A stretch of 64,000 nt of DNA, from positions 310,001 to 374,000 of the forward strand of contig CAWFGS010000002.1 in NCBI GenBank assembly GCA_963815535.1, written 5' to 3'. The notes under the pieces were generated by a model. That model did no database searches. It worked only from the letters and a program-made list of their open reading frames with translations, and was not told the origin of the DNA. Below are positions 1 through 9,167 of the stretch, piece after piece. Origin of the DNA: CAWFGS01 sp963815535 (GTDB lineage: Bacteria > Pseudomonadota > Alphaproteobacteria > Sphingomonadales > Sphingomonadaceae). How positions within the stretch are numbered: position 1 is the first letter of the stretch; each line of letters starts with the position of its first letter. A program made the position numbers and the translations under genes.

Positions 1-1
1 C

Positions 2-265
2 GAAGACGATTTCGGCCTGCCCGAAACCGCGTTCAACGTCTGCACGTTCTGGCTGATCGAGGCGCTGCATCTGGCCGGCCGCGACGAGGAAGCGCGCGCC
101 CTGTTCGAGACCATGCTGGGCCATACGACCCAAACCGGGCTGCTGTCCGAAGACCTCGATTTCGAAACCGGGGAGCTGTGGGGGAACTTCCCGCAAACCT
201 ATTCGCTGGTGGGGGTAATCAACTGCGCCGGCCTGCTGTCCCAGCCGTGGAGCGAAATTCGATAG
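2..265 (+). CDS. Glycoside hydrolase family 15 protein, C-terminal end (partial)
   Basis: The open frame enters from the left edge and ends at TAG 263-265, giving 87 residues. The tail carries GNFPQTYSLVGVINCA, which resembles the end of GH15 (alpha/alpha)6-barrel enzymes (glucoamylase or trehalase type), where the GNFPQ segment lies near the active site. The next gene is otsA, a common pairing in alphaproteobacteria. A role in trehalose or alpha-glucan turnover is inferred; the exact substrate cannot be read from this fragment. Confidence 0.75.
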   Translation, partial: EDDFGLPETAFNVCTFWLIEALHLAGRDEEARALFETMLGHTTQTGLLSEDLDFETGELWGNFPQTYSLVGVINCAGLLSQPWSEIR

Positions 266-274
266 GATGATGGA

Positions 275-1674
275 TTGTCATGTCGCCTGGTGGTCATATC
301 CAACCGCGTCGCCGTGCCCAAGGCGCGCGGCGCGGCCGGTGCGCAAGGGGGGCTGGCCGGCGCGCTCAATTCCGCGCTGAAGAAACATGGCGGCATCTGG
401 TTCGGCTGGTCGGGCGACGAAATGGACGAGTTCACCGGCAATATCGATCTGCAGCGCAATGACGGCGTGACCACCGCGACGATCGATCTGGAACGCGCAG
501 GACATCGACGAATATTACAACGGCTACGCCAATTCGACGCTGTGGCCGCTGTTCCATTACCGCATCGATCTGACCGAATATGAACGCGAATTCGGCAAGG
601 GATATGAACGGGTCAACGAACGCTTCGCACAAAGCGTCGCCCCGCTGATCGAGCCCGACGATCTGGTCTGGGTGCACGATTACCATTTGCTGCCGCTGGG
701 CGAACGGCTGCGCGCGCGCGGGATGAAGAACCGCATCGGCTTCTTCCTGCACATTCCCTGGCCGCCGACGCGGCTGTTCGTCTCGCTGCCGTTTCACGAA
801 CGGTTGGTGCGCACGATGCTGGATTACGATCGTGATCGGTTTCCAGACGAGCGAATGGCTGGAAAGTTTCCTGCATTATTGCCGCAAGGAATTGGGCGCG
901 GAGGTCGACGAGGACACCGGGCGCATCACGCATCGACGGCCGGACCAGCTATGCCCGCGCCTATCCCATCGGGATCGACTACGAACATCTGGCACGCAGG
1001 CGGCGACCGGCGAAGCGCGGCAGGCCGGGCAGCGATTGCTTGCCAGCACGCGCCACCGGATCGCCATGATCGGGGTGGACCGGCTGGATTATTCCAAGGG
1101 ACTGCCCGAACGGATCGACGGCATCGGCCGATTTTTCGACAATCATCCCGACCGCATTCGCGATCTCGTCTATATCCAGATCGCGCCGCCCAGCCGGGAG
1201 GATGTCGAATTCCTATCAGAACATTCGCGCCCTGCTGGAACAGAAGACCGGGCAGATCAACGGCGCACGGTCCGAAGTCGATCTGGTCCCCATCCGCTAC
1301 GTGAACCAGGGCCATTCGCTGGCGGAATTATGCGGGTTCTATCGCGCGGCGAAGATCGGGCTGGTCACGCCGCTGCGCGATGGGATGAACCTGGTGGCGA
1401 AGGAGTATGTCGCGGCGCAGGATCCCGATGATCCCGGCGTGCTGATCCTGTCGCGGTTCGCCGGTGCGGCGCTGCAACTGACCGACGCGGTGCTGGTCAA
1501 TCCGCACAGCCCCGACGATGTGAGCCCATGCGATCGACGAGGCGCTCGATATGAAATTGCCGGAACGCAAACGGCGTTGGGAAACGATGATGGCGACCGT
1601 GCGCGACGACGATGTGCACGACTGGACGCGCAAGTTTACCGACGATCTGGCAACGCCGCCGACCGGAAGATTAG
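275..1674 (+). pseudogene. otsA: Trehalose-6-phosphate synthase OtsA (frame broken several times as given)
   Basis: OtsA makes trehalose 6-phosphate from UDP-glucose and glucose 6-phosphate in the cytoplasm (GT20 family). Conserved blocks occur in order but in different frames: LVVISNRVAVP near the start, WVHDYHLLPL, GVDRLDYSKGLPER and TPLRDGMNLVAKEY. Frame changes fall near 496, 831, 934, 995, 1011, 1205 and 1525, with one more needed near the end to reach TAG 1672-1674. The restored length of about 465 residues fits the family. The start is TTG 275, or a nearby ATG at 280 if there is another slip. It follows the GH15 gene by 9 nt. Seven or more lesions make true decay possible here, but their type matches those in essential genes elsewhere in the window. 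Confidence 0.85.
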
Positions 1675-2132
1675 CAGACGCGACGATGGCTTTCGCGTTC
1701 CGTCGCGGCGAAGCCCGATGTGCGTTCCAGCGCACGGCGCAGCGTTTCGTGCTTGGGCCGCTGCCGCCGCGCCTCCATCGCCTGATTGACACGCCAGATC
1801 AGGAAATTCGGGTCGAACGGTTTGCGGATGTAATCCTGCGCCCCATGATATCGGGCCTGTTGTTCGTCGTTCGCGCCCGTCATCGCGGTGAACATGATGA
1901 CCGGCAGATCGTACAGATCTTCCGATGTCCGCAGTTTTCGCAGCAACTGCCCGCCGGTCAGGCCGGGCATGTCCTGATCGAGCAGCAGCAGGTCGGGCCG
2001 CCGCCATTTCAGCAGCGCCAGCGCCTGTTCGCCGTCCGTGACCCAACCGCAGGCGTGGCCTTCCCCGATCAGCACTTCGGATGCCATACCGGCGATCAGT
2101 TCGTCGTCATCGGCAATCAATATATGCGCCAT
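1671..2132 (-). CDS. Single-domain response regulator (CheY-like receiver)
   Basis: A 153-residue protein made of one receiver domain with no output domain. The acidic pocket is Asp8-Asp9-Asp10, the likely phospho-acceptor is Asp52 in LLLLDQDMPG, and the conserved Lys lies in YIRKPFDP near residue 107. A tail of about 25 basic residues follows. Such proteins relay phosphate between a histidine kinase and a partner by protein contact. No kinase is adjacent; the LOV kinase 12 kb away is a conceivable but unproven partner. It converges on otsA, and the two stop codons overlap at 1671-1674. Confidence 0.85.
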   Translation of the reverse strand: MAHILIADDDELIAGMASEVLIGEGHACGWVTDGEQALALLKWRRPDLLLLDQDMPGLTGGQLLRKLRTSEDLYDLPVIMFTAMTGANDEQQARYHGAQDYIRKPFDPNFLIWRVNQAMEARRQRPKHETLRRALERTSGFAATERESHRRVC

Positions 2133-2262
2133 CGGGTCGTCGCCTCCTCTGCTTCGGGCCGCTTGGGCCTAACGCAGTTCCGCCATAAACATCGGTAAGG
2201 CGGGGGTAGGGGGTTTTACGCAAGCTTGTGCACCGGCGCCGTGCGCTGGCAAGCGACCCCCC

Positions 2263-3063
2263 ATGACACGAGGCATGACCCAACCCCGCACTTTGCCCCT
2301 GACCGGCATTCACAATTTTCGCGATTACGGCGGATATGCAGGGGCAGGCGGAATGGTAAAACGCGGCCTGCTGTGGCGGTCGGGCCAGCATGTCGATGCG
2401 AGCGACGCCGATCTGGCCGCGATTGCCGCCCTCGATCTGCGCCATGTGATCGATTTGCGCGGCGACAGCGAACGCGGCAACTATCCCTGCCGCCGCCCCG
2501 AAGGCTTCGACGCGGAAGTCATCTTCTACGCCGGGGAAACCGCCGCTCTCGCTCCGCATGTGGAAGCGGCGAAGAACGCGAAGGGCGGCACGTTCGATGC
2601 CGCGACGGCCCATGCGCGGATGGAAAAACTGTATGCCGATCTGCCCCATCGCCAGCCGCTGCTCAGCGTTCTGAAGCGTTATTTCGCAGTGCTGGCGCGC
2701 GGCGAAGGGGCCAGCCTGGTCCATTGTCTGGCGGGGAAGGACCGCACCGGTATGGCGGTGGCGCTGGTGCATCATGTGCTGGGCGTCAGCCGGGACGACG
2801 CGATGGCGGATTTCCTGCTCACCAACAGCGTCGGCAATATCGAAGCACGCATTGCGGCGGGCGGGGCGGCCATTCGCGAGAAATGGGGCGATATCGACGA
2901 TGCCACCATCCGGGTGCTGATGGGGGTGGACGAACGATATCTGACGGCGTTCTATCGCGGGGTGGAAACGGAGCACGGCTCGCTCGATGATTTCCTGCGC
3001 GATGTGCTGGATGTGGACGACGCGCGCGCCGATGCCTTGCGCTTGCATTACATCGCACGCTAA
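2263..3063 (+). CDS. Protein tyrosine/serine phosphatase (Y_phosphatase3 family)
   Basis: A 266-residue cytoplasmic phosphatase. The P-loop HCLAGKDRTG carries the nucleophilic Cys155 and the phosphate-binding Arg161 of the CX5R signature. The N-terminal NFRDYGGY motif is typical of the MptpB-like tyrosine/serine phosphatase family. The family dephosphorylates phosphotyrosine, phosphoserine or phosphoinositides; the substrate here is unknown. ATG 2275 is an alternative start. It lies 55 nt upstream of trxB on the same strand. Confidence 0.85.
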   Translation: MTRGMTQPRTLPLTGIHNFRDYGGYAGAGGMVKRGLLWRSGQHVDASDADLAAIAALDLRHVIDLRGDSERGNYPCRRPEGFDAEVIFYAGETAALAPHVEAAKNAKGGTFDAATAHARMEKLYADLPHRQPLLSVLKRYFAVLARGEGASLVHCLAGKDRTGMAVALVHHVLGVSRDDAMADFLLTNSVGNIEARIAAGGAAIREKWGDIDDATIRVLMGVDERYLTAFYRGVETEHGSLDDFLRDVLDVDDARADALRLHYIAR

Positions 3064-3118
3064 CCACCTTTGCTATGGAAGGCGGCTTTCGATCCGCCCA
3101 TTTTGAACGCGAGACATT

Positions 3119-4113
3119 ATGGCTACCCATCACACCCGCATGCTGATTATCGGGTCCGGCCCGGCAGGCTACAGCGCCGCGATCTACGGCGCGCGCGCGA
3201 TGCTGGAACCCATCGTGGTGCAGGGCCTGCAACCCGGCGGACAGCTGACCATCACGACGGAAGTGGAAAACTATCCCGGTTTTCGCGACGTGGTGCAGGG
3301 GCCGTGGCTGATGGAGGAGATGAAGGCGCAGGCCGAACATGTCGGCACGCGCATGATGTGGGACACCATCGTCGATGTCGATATTGCCGGCGGCGCGCCG
3401 TTCCGCGCGGTCGGCGACAGCGGCGACATCTATATCGGCGAAACGCTGGTGATCGCCACTGGCGCGCAGGCGAAATGGCTGGGCGTGCCGGGCGAACAGG
3501 AACTGGGCGGCAAGGGGGTCAGCGCCTGCGCCACCTGCGACGGGTTCTTCTATCGCGGCAAGAAGGTGGTCGTGATCGGCGGCGGGAACACCGCCGTGGA
3601 AGAGGCGCTGTATCTGACCAACCATTCCGACGATGTGACCCTGATCCACCGCCGCGACGAATTGCGGGCGGAGAAAATCCTGCAGGAACGCGTGTTCGCG
3701 AGCGACAAGATTACCGTGCTGTGGAACAAGGCGGTCGAATCGGTTCGAAGCGGGCGATGGCGGGGCTTGCCTGACGCAGCTCGATCTGACCGACACCGTC
3801 ACCGGCGAAAACAGCAAACTGGCCGCCGACGGCGCGTTCGTCGCGATCGGTCACGCGCCTGCGACGCGAGCTGTTCAAAGGCAAGCTGCCGATGGACGAT
3901 GGCGGTTATCTGGAGGTGGAAGCGGGCACGCCCAAGACGATCATCCCCGGCGTGTTCGCGTGCGGGGATGTGATGGACCACACCTATCGTCAGGCCGTAA
4001 CGGCGGCGGGCACGGGCTGCATGGCCGCGCTGGACGCGGAAAAGTTCCTGGCCACGATGGATTTTGCGAAGAACGAAATGCCGGCGGCCGAAGAACTGGA
4101 AGCGGCGGAGTAG
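3119..4113 (+). pseudogene. trxB: Thioredoxin reductase (two +1 frame breaks as given)
   Basis: A flavoprotein that reduces thioredoxin with NADPH in the cytoplasm. The FAD site GSGPAGYSAA lies near residue 11, the redox pair is Cys137/Cys140 in CATCDG, the NADPH site is GGGNTAVEEA, and the C-terminal FAD block is GVFACGDVMDHTYRQA. The frame slips at about 3746 (extra C before GAA) and 3867 (extra C before GAG). Removing both bases gives 330 residues, the usual length, with all motifs in one frame. Both breaks are probably sequence artefacts, since the enzyme is normally essential or nearly so. Confidence 0.9.
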
Positions 4114-4156
4114 ATTGCCAAGGCCCCCCGCCTCTAAAGAGGGCGGGGAGTGCAAA

Positions 4157-4629
4157 TCACCACACGACCACCGCCGCGTTCAAGATCAGTGCGATCAGCA
4201 CCACGCTGCTCAGTGCGAACAGCACGAAGCGCACGATGACCTTGTTCGCAGTCACCTGCACCAGCGAATGGATGATCCGCAAACCGACATACATCCACGC
4301 CAGCAGCGCGTTCATCCCTTCGCCCTGACCCATCACGCCAACACGATCGCGACCGCGTAGAACACCGTCGGCGCTTCGTGCAGATGGTTGTAATTGTCCG
4401 CTTTCCAATTGACCCTGTCGGGCAATTGCGACCGCAGGCCGGCGCCGGTCGATCCCACCAATTTGTTCGCGTCGATGTTGGGATCGCGCTGCATCGCGGG
4501 GATGCGCGTCGCATACATCCACGCCCACATGATCATGGTCCAGATCGCCAGCACGATGATGGGTTTGAAGATCGTCGCCTCGACGAAACCCGATGCCAGC
4601 GTCGCCGGGAAGATAGCGGGATCGGCCAT
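4157..4629 (-). pseudogene. MAPEG family membrane protein (one frame break as given)
   Basis: An integral membrane protein of the MAPEG superfamily (membrane-associated eicosanoid/glutathione metabolism). The restored product is about 157 residues with four hydrophobic segments. Family hallmarks are NYNHLHEAPTVFYAVAI and LLAWMYVGLRIIHSLVQ. The frame changes near 4335, just after AIVLA. Its start ATG (4629) lies 4 nt after the stop of the second MAPEG gene, so the two form a tandem pair. Bacterial members have mostly unknown substrates, and none can be assigned here. Confidence 0.75.
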
Positions 4630-4633
4630 CAGA

Positions 4634-5089
4634 TCAGCCCCGGATCGTCGAACAGGGTACGCCATGATCGCGCGCACGGCCAGCGCAGATCAGCGCGAGG
4701 GTCGACACCAGGAACAGCAGGAACCGCACCGTCAACCTGTGTTGACCGGTCGCCTGCCAGATCGAATGGACGATCCGCAACGCCGACATAGATCCAGGCG
4801 AGCAGCACATCGATGCCGTCCGCCCCCATCATCGCGAGGATGATGACGGCCGGATAGAAGATGGTCGGCTGTTCCATCAGATGGGTGTAATTGTGCGCTA
4901 TCCAGTTGAGCGCGGTCGGCGATGTACGCCTTCGAGATCCTGTCCCCGACCGCCGGCTTCGCCTTGTCCGAGGCCGGCCACCATGCTTGCTTCATCGCCG
5001 GACAAGCGCGAGCCGCCATCCAGCACAGCATTACGATCAGCGACCACGACCACCAGCACGGCCGCCGGCGCGAGCATTTGGGCCTGCAT
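4634..5089 (-). pseudogene. MAPEG family membrane protein, tandem paralogue (three frame breaks as given)
   Basis: Upstream partner of the other MAPEG gene. With three one-base removals (near 5040, 4905 and 4781) the pieces join into one frame of 150 residues. It carries the family blocks NYTHLMEQPTIFYPAVIIL and VLLAWIYVG, then LRIVHSIWQATGQHRLTVRF. Each repair is consistent with a surplus C before a G in the sense strand. The start is ATG 5089 (MQAQMLAP). Function beyond the fold is unknown. Confidence 0.65.
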
Positions 5090-5149
5090 TTCGAATATCC
5101 CCCCGTTTCGTTTCGCAACGGACTGCTACGCGCATCGGCGCGCGTCAAG

Positions 5150-6106
5150 TCAATCGCGACTCAGTCCTCGCTGCGCCAGAACTTTCGCGAAGGCCGCCGC
5201 ATCGGTGTTGCCGCCGGTCAGCATGATTACGGTGCGATCGTCCAGCGCAACCTTGCCCGCCAGCGCCGCCGCCAGCGCGACCGCGCCGCCCGGTTCGACG
5301 ACCAGCCGCAGATGGGCGAAGGCGAAACGCTGCGCGGCGCGCACTTCCGCCTCCGTCACGCGCGCCCAATCCTTGCATCGGTCGCGCAGGATGGCGAAGT
5401 TGATCGGGAAGGTCGCGAATGTCTGCAACGCGTCGCAGGCGGTGGCGGGCGGGTTCTCGACCGACCGTATCGCGCCCGCCTCCAGACTGCGGCAGACATC
5501 GTCCCACCCGGCGGGCTCCACCGGAACGATGGCGGTGTCGGGACAAGCCAGCGCCAGCCCTGCGGCCAGACCGCCGCCGCCGCAGCACGCCACGATGCGC
5601 GACGGCGCATGCCCCAGCTGCGCGGCGATTTCGATCCCGGCGGAACCCTGCCCTTCGATCATCCACGGATCGCCGAACGCATGGACATAGGCCGCGCCCG
5701 TTTCCTTCGCGATACCCAGCGCCAGTTCCTCCCGGTTCTGCGTCATCCGGTCATAGGTGACGATGTCCGCGCCCAGCTCGCGAGTGCGGCGCAGTTTCAC
5801 TTCCGGCGCATCGGCGGGCATGACGATGGTTGCCGGCATGTCGAGCCGGCGCGCGGCCCAGGCCACCCCTTGCGCATGATTGCCGCTCGACACCGCGACG
5901 ACCCCGCATGCGCGTTCCTGCGCCGAAAGGTCGGTCAGCCGATGCCACGCGCCGCGTATCTTGAACGCGCCGACGGGTTGCAGGCTTTCCGCCTTCACAT
6001 GGCAATCGATCCCGCGCACGGTCACCGGCAACAGCGGCGTAGGCGGCAGGATACGCGCGATCTTCGCCGCTGCATCCATCACACCCGCCTGTGTCGGTGT
6101 CCGCAT
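5150..6106 (-). CDS. PLP-dependent threonine/serine dehydratase-like enzyme
   Basis: A 318-residue fold-type II PLP enzyme. The lysine that would bind PLP is in VGAFKIRGAW, the phosphate-binding glycine loop is CCGGGGLAAG, and VAVSSGNHAQGVAWAA is the usual substrate-side block. It lacks the C-terminal ACT domain of allosteric IlvA, so it resembles catabolic threonine dehydratase or serine/threonine racemase-type enzymes. ATG 6106 is preferred over ATG 6124 because GAGGGA lies 7 nt upstream. It is divergent from the polyamine genes that begin at 6170. Confidence 0.85.
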   Translation of the reverse strand: MRTPTQAGVMDAAAKIARILPPTPLLPVTVRGIDCHVKAESLQPVGAFKIRGAWHRLTDLSAQERACGVVAVSSGNHAQGVAWAARRLDMPATIVMPADAPEVKLRRTRELGADIVTYDRMTQNREELALGIAKETGAAYVHAFGDPWMIEGQGSAGIEIAAQLGHAPSRIVACCGGGGLAAGLALACPDTAIVPVEPAGWDDVCRSLEAGAIRSVENPPATACDALQTFATFPINFAILRDRCKDWARVTEAEVRAAQRFAFAHLRLVVEPGGAVALAAALAGKVALDDRTVIMLTGGNTDAAAFAKVLAQRGLSRD

Positions 6107-6169
6107 CGCTTGTCCCTCGTTCATGGGTGTTTATATGACGGTCAGACGATTTCGCCACAGGAGTTTGAC

Positions 6170-7388
6170 GTGAGTACAGTTCTGGTAATCGGCGCGGGCG
6201 GGGTCAGCTCCGTCGCGGTGCACAAGATGGCGATGAATGCCGGGATATTTTCGCGACATCCACCTCGCCAGCCGGACGAAAGCCAAATGCGACGCCATCG
6301 CCGCCAGCGTGAAGGAGCGCACCGGGCGCGATGTCGCGACCTACGAGATCGACGCCGAAGAAGTGCCTGCGATGGTCAATCTGATCCGCAAGATCGGCCC
6401 GCGCTGGTCGTCAATCTGGCGCTGCCGTATCAGGATCTGCCGATCATGGATGCCTGTCTGGAGGCGGGGGTGCATTATCTCGACACCGCGAATTACGAAC
6501 CGCAAGCGACGAAGCGAAGTTCGAATATCACTGGCAATGGGCCTATCACGACCGGTTCAAGGATGCCGGGCTGATGGCGCTGCTCGGCTCCGGGTTCGAT
6601 CCCGGCGTGACCAGCGGTGTTCGCGATGTGGCTGAAGAAACACAAGCTGAAAACCATTCGCCAGCTCGACATCCTCGATTGCAATGGCGGCGATCACGGG
6701 CAGGCGTTCGCCACCAATTTCAACCCGGAAATCAACATTCGCGAAGTGACTGCGCCGGCCCGCCATTGGGAAAACGGCGAATGGGTCGAAACGCCGGCGA
6801 TGCAGGTCAAGACCGACTTTCGATTTCGATCAGGTCGGCACGAAGCAACGTGTATCTGATGTATCACGAGGAGCTGGAAAGCCTCAGCAAGTTCATCCCC
6901 GAACTGCGAGCGCGCGCGATTCTGGATGACCTTCGGCGACGAATACATCAAACATCTGACCGTGCTGCAGAATGTCGGCATGACGGGCATCGAGCCGATC
7001 AAGTATCAGGGCCGCGATATCGTGCCGCTGCAATTCCTGGCCGCCGTTCTGCCCAAGCCGGAAACTCTGGGCGAAACCACCACGGGCAAGACCAATATCG
7101 GCGTCATCGCGACGGGCGAGGCGCTGGACGGTTCGGGCGAAAAGACGTTCTACATCAACAATATCTGCGATCACGAGGACGCCTATGCCGAAACCGGCAA
7201 TCAGGCCGTCAGCTACACCACCGGCGTCCCCGCCATGATCGGCGCGGCGATGATGCTGACCGGCCGATGGGCGGGCGACGGGCGTGTTCAACATGGAACA
7301 GATGGACCCCGACCCGTTCATGGAAATGCTGAACGAGCATGGCCTGCCGTGGGATGTGAAAGAACTGGATGGGCCGGTTTCGTTTTGA
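6170..7388 (+). pseudogene. Carboxy(nor)spermidine synthase (saccharopine dehydrogenase family), multiply frameshifted as given
   Basis: The enzyme reductively condenses aspartate semialdehyde with a diamine to give carboxynorspermidine or carboxyspermidine. Blocks appear in order: VLVIGAGGVSSVAVHKMA, LASRTKAKCDAIA, NLALPYQDLPIMDACLEAG, DTANYEP, GFDPGV, MTFGDEYIKHLTVLQNVGM and PAMIGAAMMLTGRW. The frame changes at about eight sites between 6245 and 7283. All but two are clean +1 events, and the restored frame runs from GTG 6170 (CACAGGAG upstream) to TGA 7386-7388. Its partner decarboxylase is at 7892. A GxxExxY cassette begins 7 nt after this stop and separates the two. Confidence 0.85.
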
Positions 7389-7394
7389 GTTTTA

Positions 7395-7427
7395 TTTCTC
7401 GCAGAGGCGCGGAGGTAAGAGGGACGC
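7395..7427 (+). repeat. Left 33-nt inverted repeat of the GxxExxY cassette
   Basis: This copy begins TTTCTCGCAGAG and ends GGGACGC. It matches the reverse complement of 7838-7870 at 29 of 33 positions. It starts 7 nt after the stop of the synthase gene and ends 17 nt before the GxxExxY start codon. No obvious target-site duplication borders the pair. Confidence 0.85.
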
Positions 7428-7443
7428 GGAGAGAAGAGTTTTG

Positions 7444-7830
7444 ATGGAGATCGACGAATTATCGGGAATAGTCGTCAACGAATGTATCGCCATTCATCGC
7501 GAGTTGGGGCCGGGACTGTTTGAAAGTGTTTACGAAGCCGTCCTTGCAGGACGTCTTGAAAAAGGTGGTTTGAACGTGGCACGCCAAGTGCCGGTACCCA
7601 TTACGTTCGACGGCCAGTTGTTCGATCCCGCTTTCCGTCTGGATATCTTGGTCGACGATAGACTCATCCTGGAAATCAAAGCGGTCGAACGTCTGACGCA
7701 AACGCACATCCGGCAGATGCTGACATATCTCCGTCTCCTTAAACAGCCCGTAGGGCTGCTTCTGAATTTCTCCCACGGCACGATGAAAGACGGCATCCGC
7801 CGGATCGCAAACGAATATAATTCGCGCTGA
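7444..7830 (+). CDS. GxxExxY protein (predicted PD-(D/E)XK-type nuclease fold)
   Basis: A 128-residue protein. The family motif is Gly24-x-x-Glu27-x-x-Tyr30 in GPGLFESVYEAVL. It is followed by Asp67 and Glu77-Ile-Lys79 (RLDILVDDRLILEIK), the spacing expected for a PD-(D/E)XK nuclease core. Such proteins occur in many copies in some genomes; their role is not established. It lies between two copies of a 33-nt inverted repeat and interrupts the polyamine gene pair. The ATG at 7444 follows GGAGAGAAG; TTG 7441 is an alternative. Product type is confident, function is not. Confidence 0.85.
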   Translation: MEIDELSGIVVNECIAIHRELGPGLFESVYEAVLAGRLEKGGLNVARQVPVPITFDGQLFDPAFRLDILVDDRLILEIKAVERLTQTHIRQMLTYLRLLKQPVGLLLNFSHGTMKDGIRRIANEYNSR

Positions 7831-7837
7831 CTTCCCA

Positions 7838-7870
7838 GCGTCTCTCTTTTCTCCGCGTCTCTGCGAGAAA
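7838..7870 (-). repeat. Right 33-nt inverted repeat of the GxxExxY cassette
   Basis: This is the inverted partner of 7395-7427, starting 8 nt after the GxxExxY stop codon. Read on the minus strand it begins TTTCTCGCAGAGACGCGG. The four mismatches to the left copy are at arm positions 13, 21, 22 and 28. Confidence 0.85.
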
Positions 7871-7891
7871 CCAACAGGAGCAATCGTCGAA

Positions 7892-9070
7892 ATGGAAACC
7901 AAAGCCGGCGATCCGGGCGCGTTCGCGCAGTTCGATCTTTCGCGCGTGGACAGTCCCGCCTTCGTCGTGGATGCCGCGAAATTGCGTGCCAATCTGCAAG
8001 TGCTCGCCGATATTCGCGACGCGGCGGACATAAAGGTGCTGGGCGCGTTGAAGGCGTTTTCCATGTGGTCCGTCGCGCCGATCATGGGCGATTACCTGGA
8101 CGGCGTGTGCACATCGGGCCTGTAGGAAGCGCGGCTCGCATCCGAGTATTACGATGGCGAAATCTCCACTTATTGCGCGGCGTACAAACCCGATGAACTG
8201 CAGGAAGTCTGCCGCCTGTCGGACCATGTCATCTTCAATTCCCCCGGCCAGATCGAACGCGCGGCGAATATTCTCGATGCGGCGCGGCGCACCGGCGGCG
8301 GGTTCGATATCGGGCTCAGGATCAATCCCCTGCATACAGAAGGGGACGTGCCGCGATACGATCCGTGCGCCCCGCATTCGCGGCTGGGCTTCCCGGTCGA
8401 TCAGCTGGACGACGAACATGTCGAAGGGCTGGACGGCCTTCATTTCCACACCTTGTGCGAACAGGATCTGGAGCCGCTGAAACGGACTTGGGACGCCTTG
8501 CGCGACCATATCGAGCCGTGGTTCGGCCATTTCAAATGGATCAATCTGGGCGGCGGGCATCACATCACCCGCGCCGATTACGACCGCGACGGGCTGGTCG
8601 AATTTCTGCACGAGGTGAAGGAGGAAACCGGCGCGGAAATCTACCTCGAACCCGGCGAGGCGGTCGCGCTGGATGCAGGCATTCTGGTCGGCACGATACT
8701 GGACAGCCACTGGAACGGGATGCCGCTCGCGATAACGGACGTGTCCGCCACCTGCCACATGCCGGACGTGATCGAAGCGCCCTATCGCCCCGCCATGCTG
8801 CACGAGGATGTTGACGGTTCGGGCGACGCAGTGCGGTTGGGCGGCCCGTCCTGCCTGGCGGGCGACGTCATCGGCGATTACCGGTTGCCCGTGCCGTGCG
8901 AACCGGGCCAGCGCATCGCCTTTCTGGATCAGGCGCATTATTCGATGGTGAAGACCACCATGTTCAACGGCGTGCCGCTGCCGTCGATCTGGTTGTGGGA
9001 CAGCAACAGCGACGCGCTCGAACAGATACGCGAGTTCGGTTATGGCGATTTCAAAGGCCGGTTGAGCTAG
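7892..9070 (+). pseudogene. nspC: Carboxynorspermidine decarboxylase (in-frame TAG at codon 78 as given)
   Basis: A PLP fold-type III decarboxylase that turns carboxynorspermidine or carboxyspermidine into the polyamine. The frame is open for 392 codons except for TAG at 8123-8125, in TSGL*EARLASEYY, where relatives have Tyr. Blocks include VLGALKAFSMWSV (PLP lysine region), HFHTLCEQ, NLGGGHH, YLEPGEAV and GPSCLAGDVIGDYRLP. A single C-to-G change in TAC GAA would create the stop. It works with the upstream saccharopine dehydrogenase-like enzyme and the downstream decarboxylase. Confidence 0.88.
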
Positions 9071-9167
9071 ACGCCATACTCCTTTTCACTTGTCGTTCAC
9101 GCGTTGCGAACTATATCCGCCGTTCGCCGAAATTCGCCTGACTTCATATTAACGGGGGGCCCTTGCG

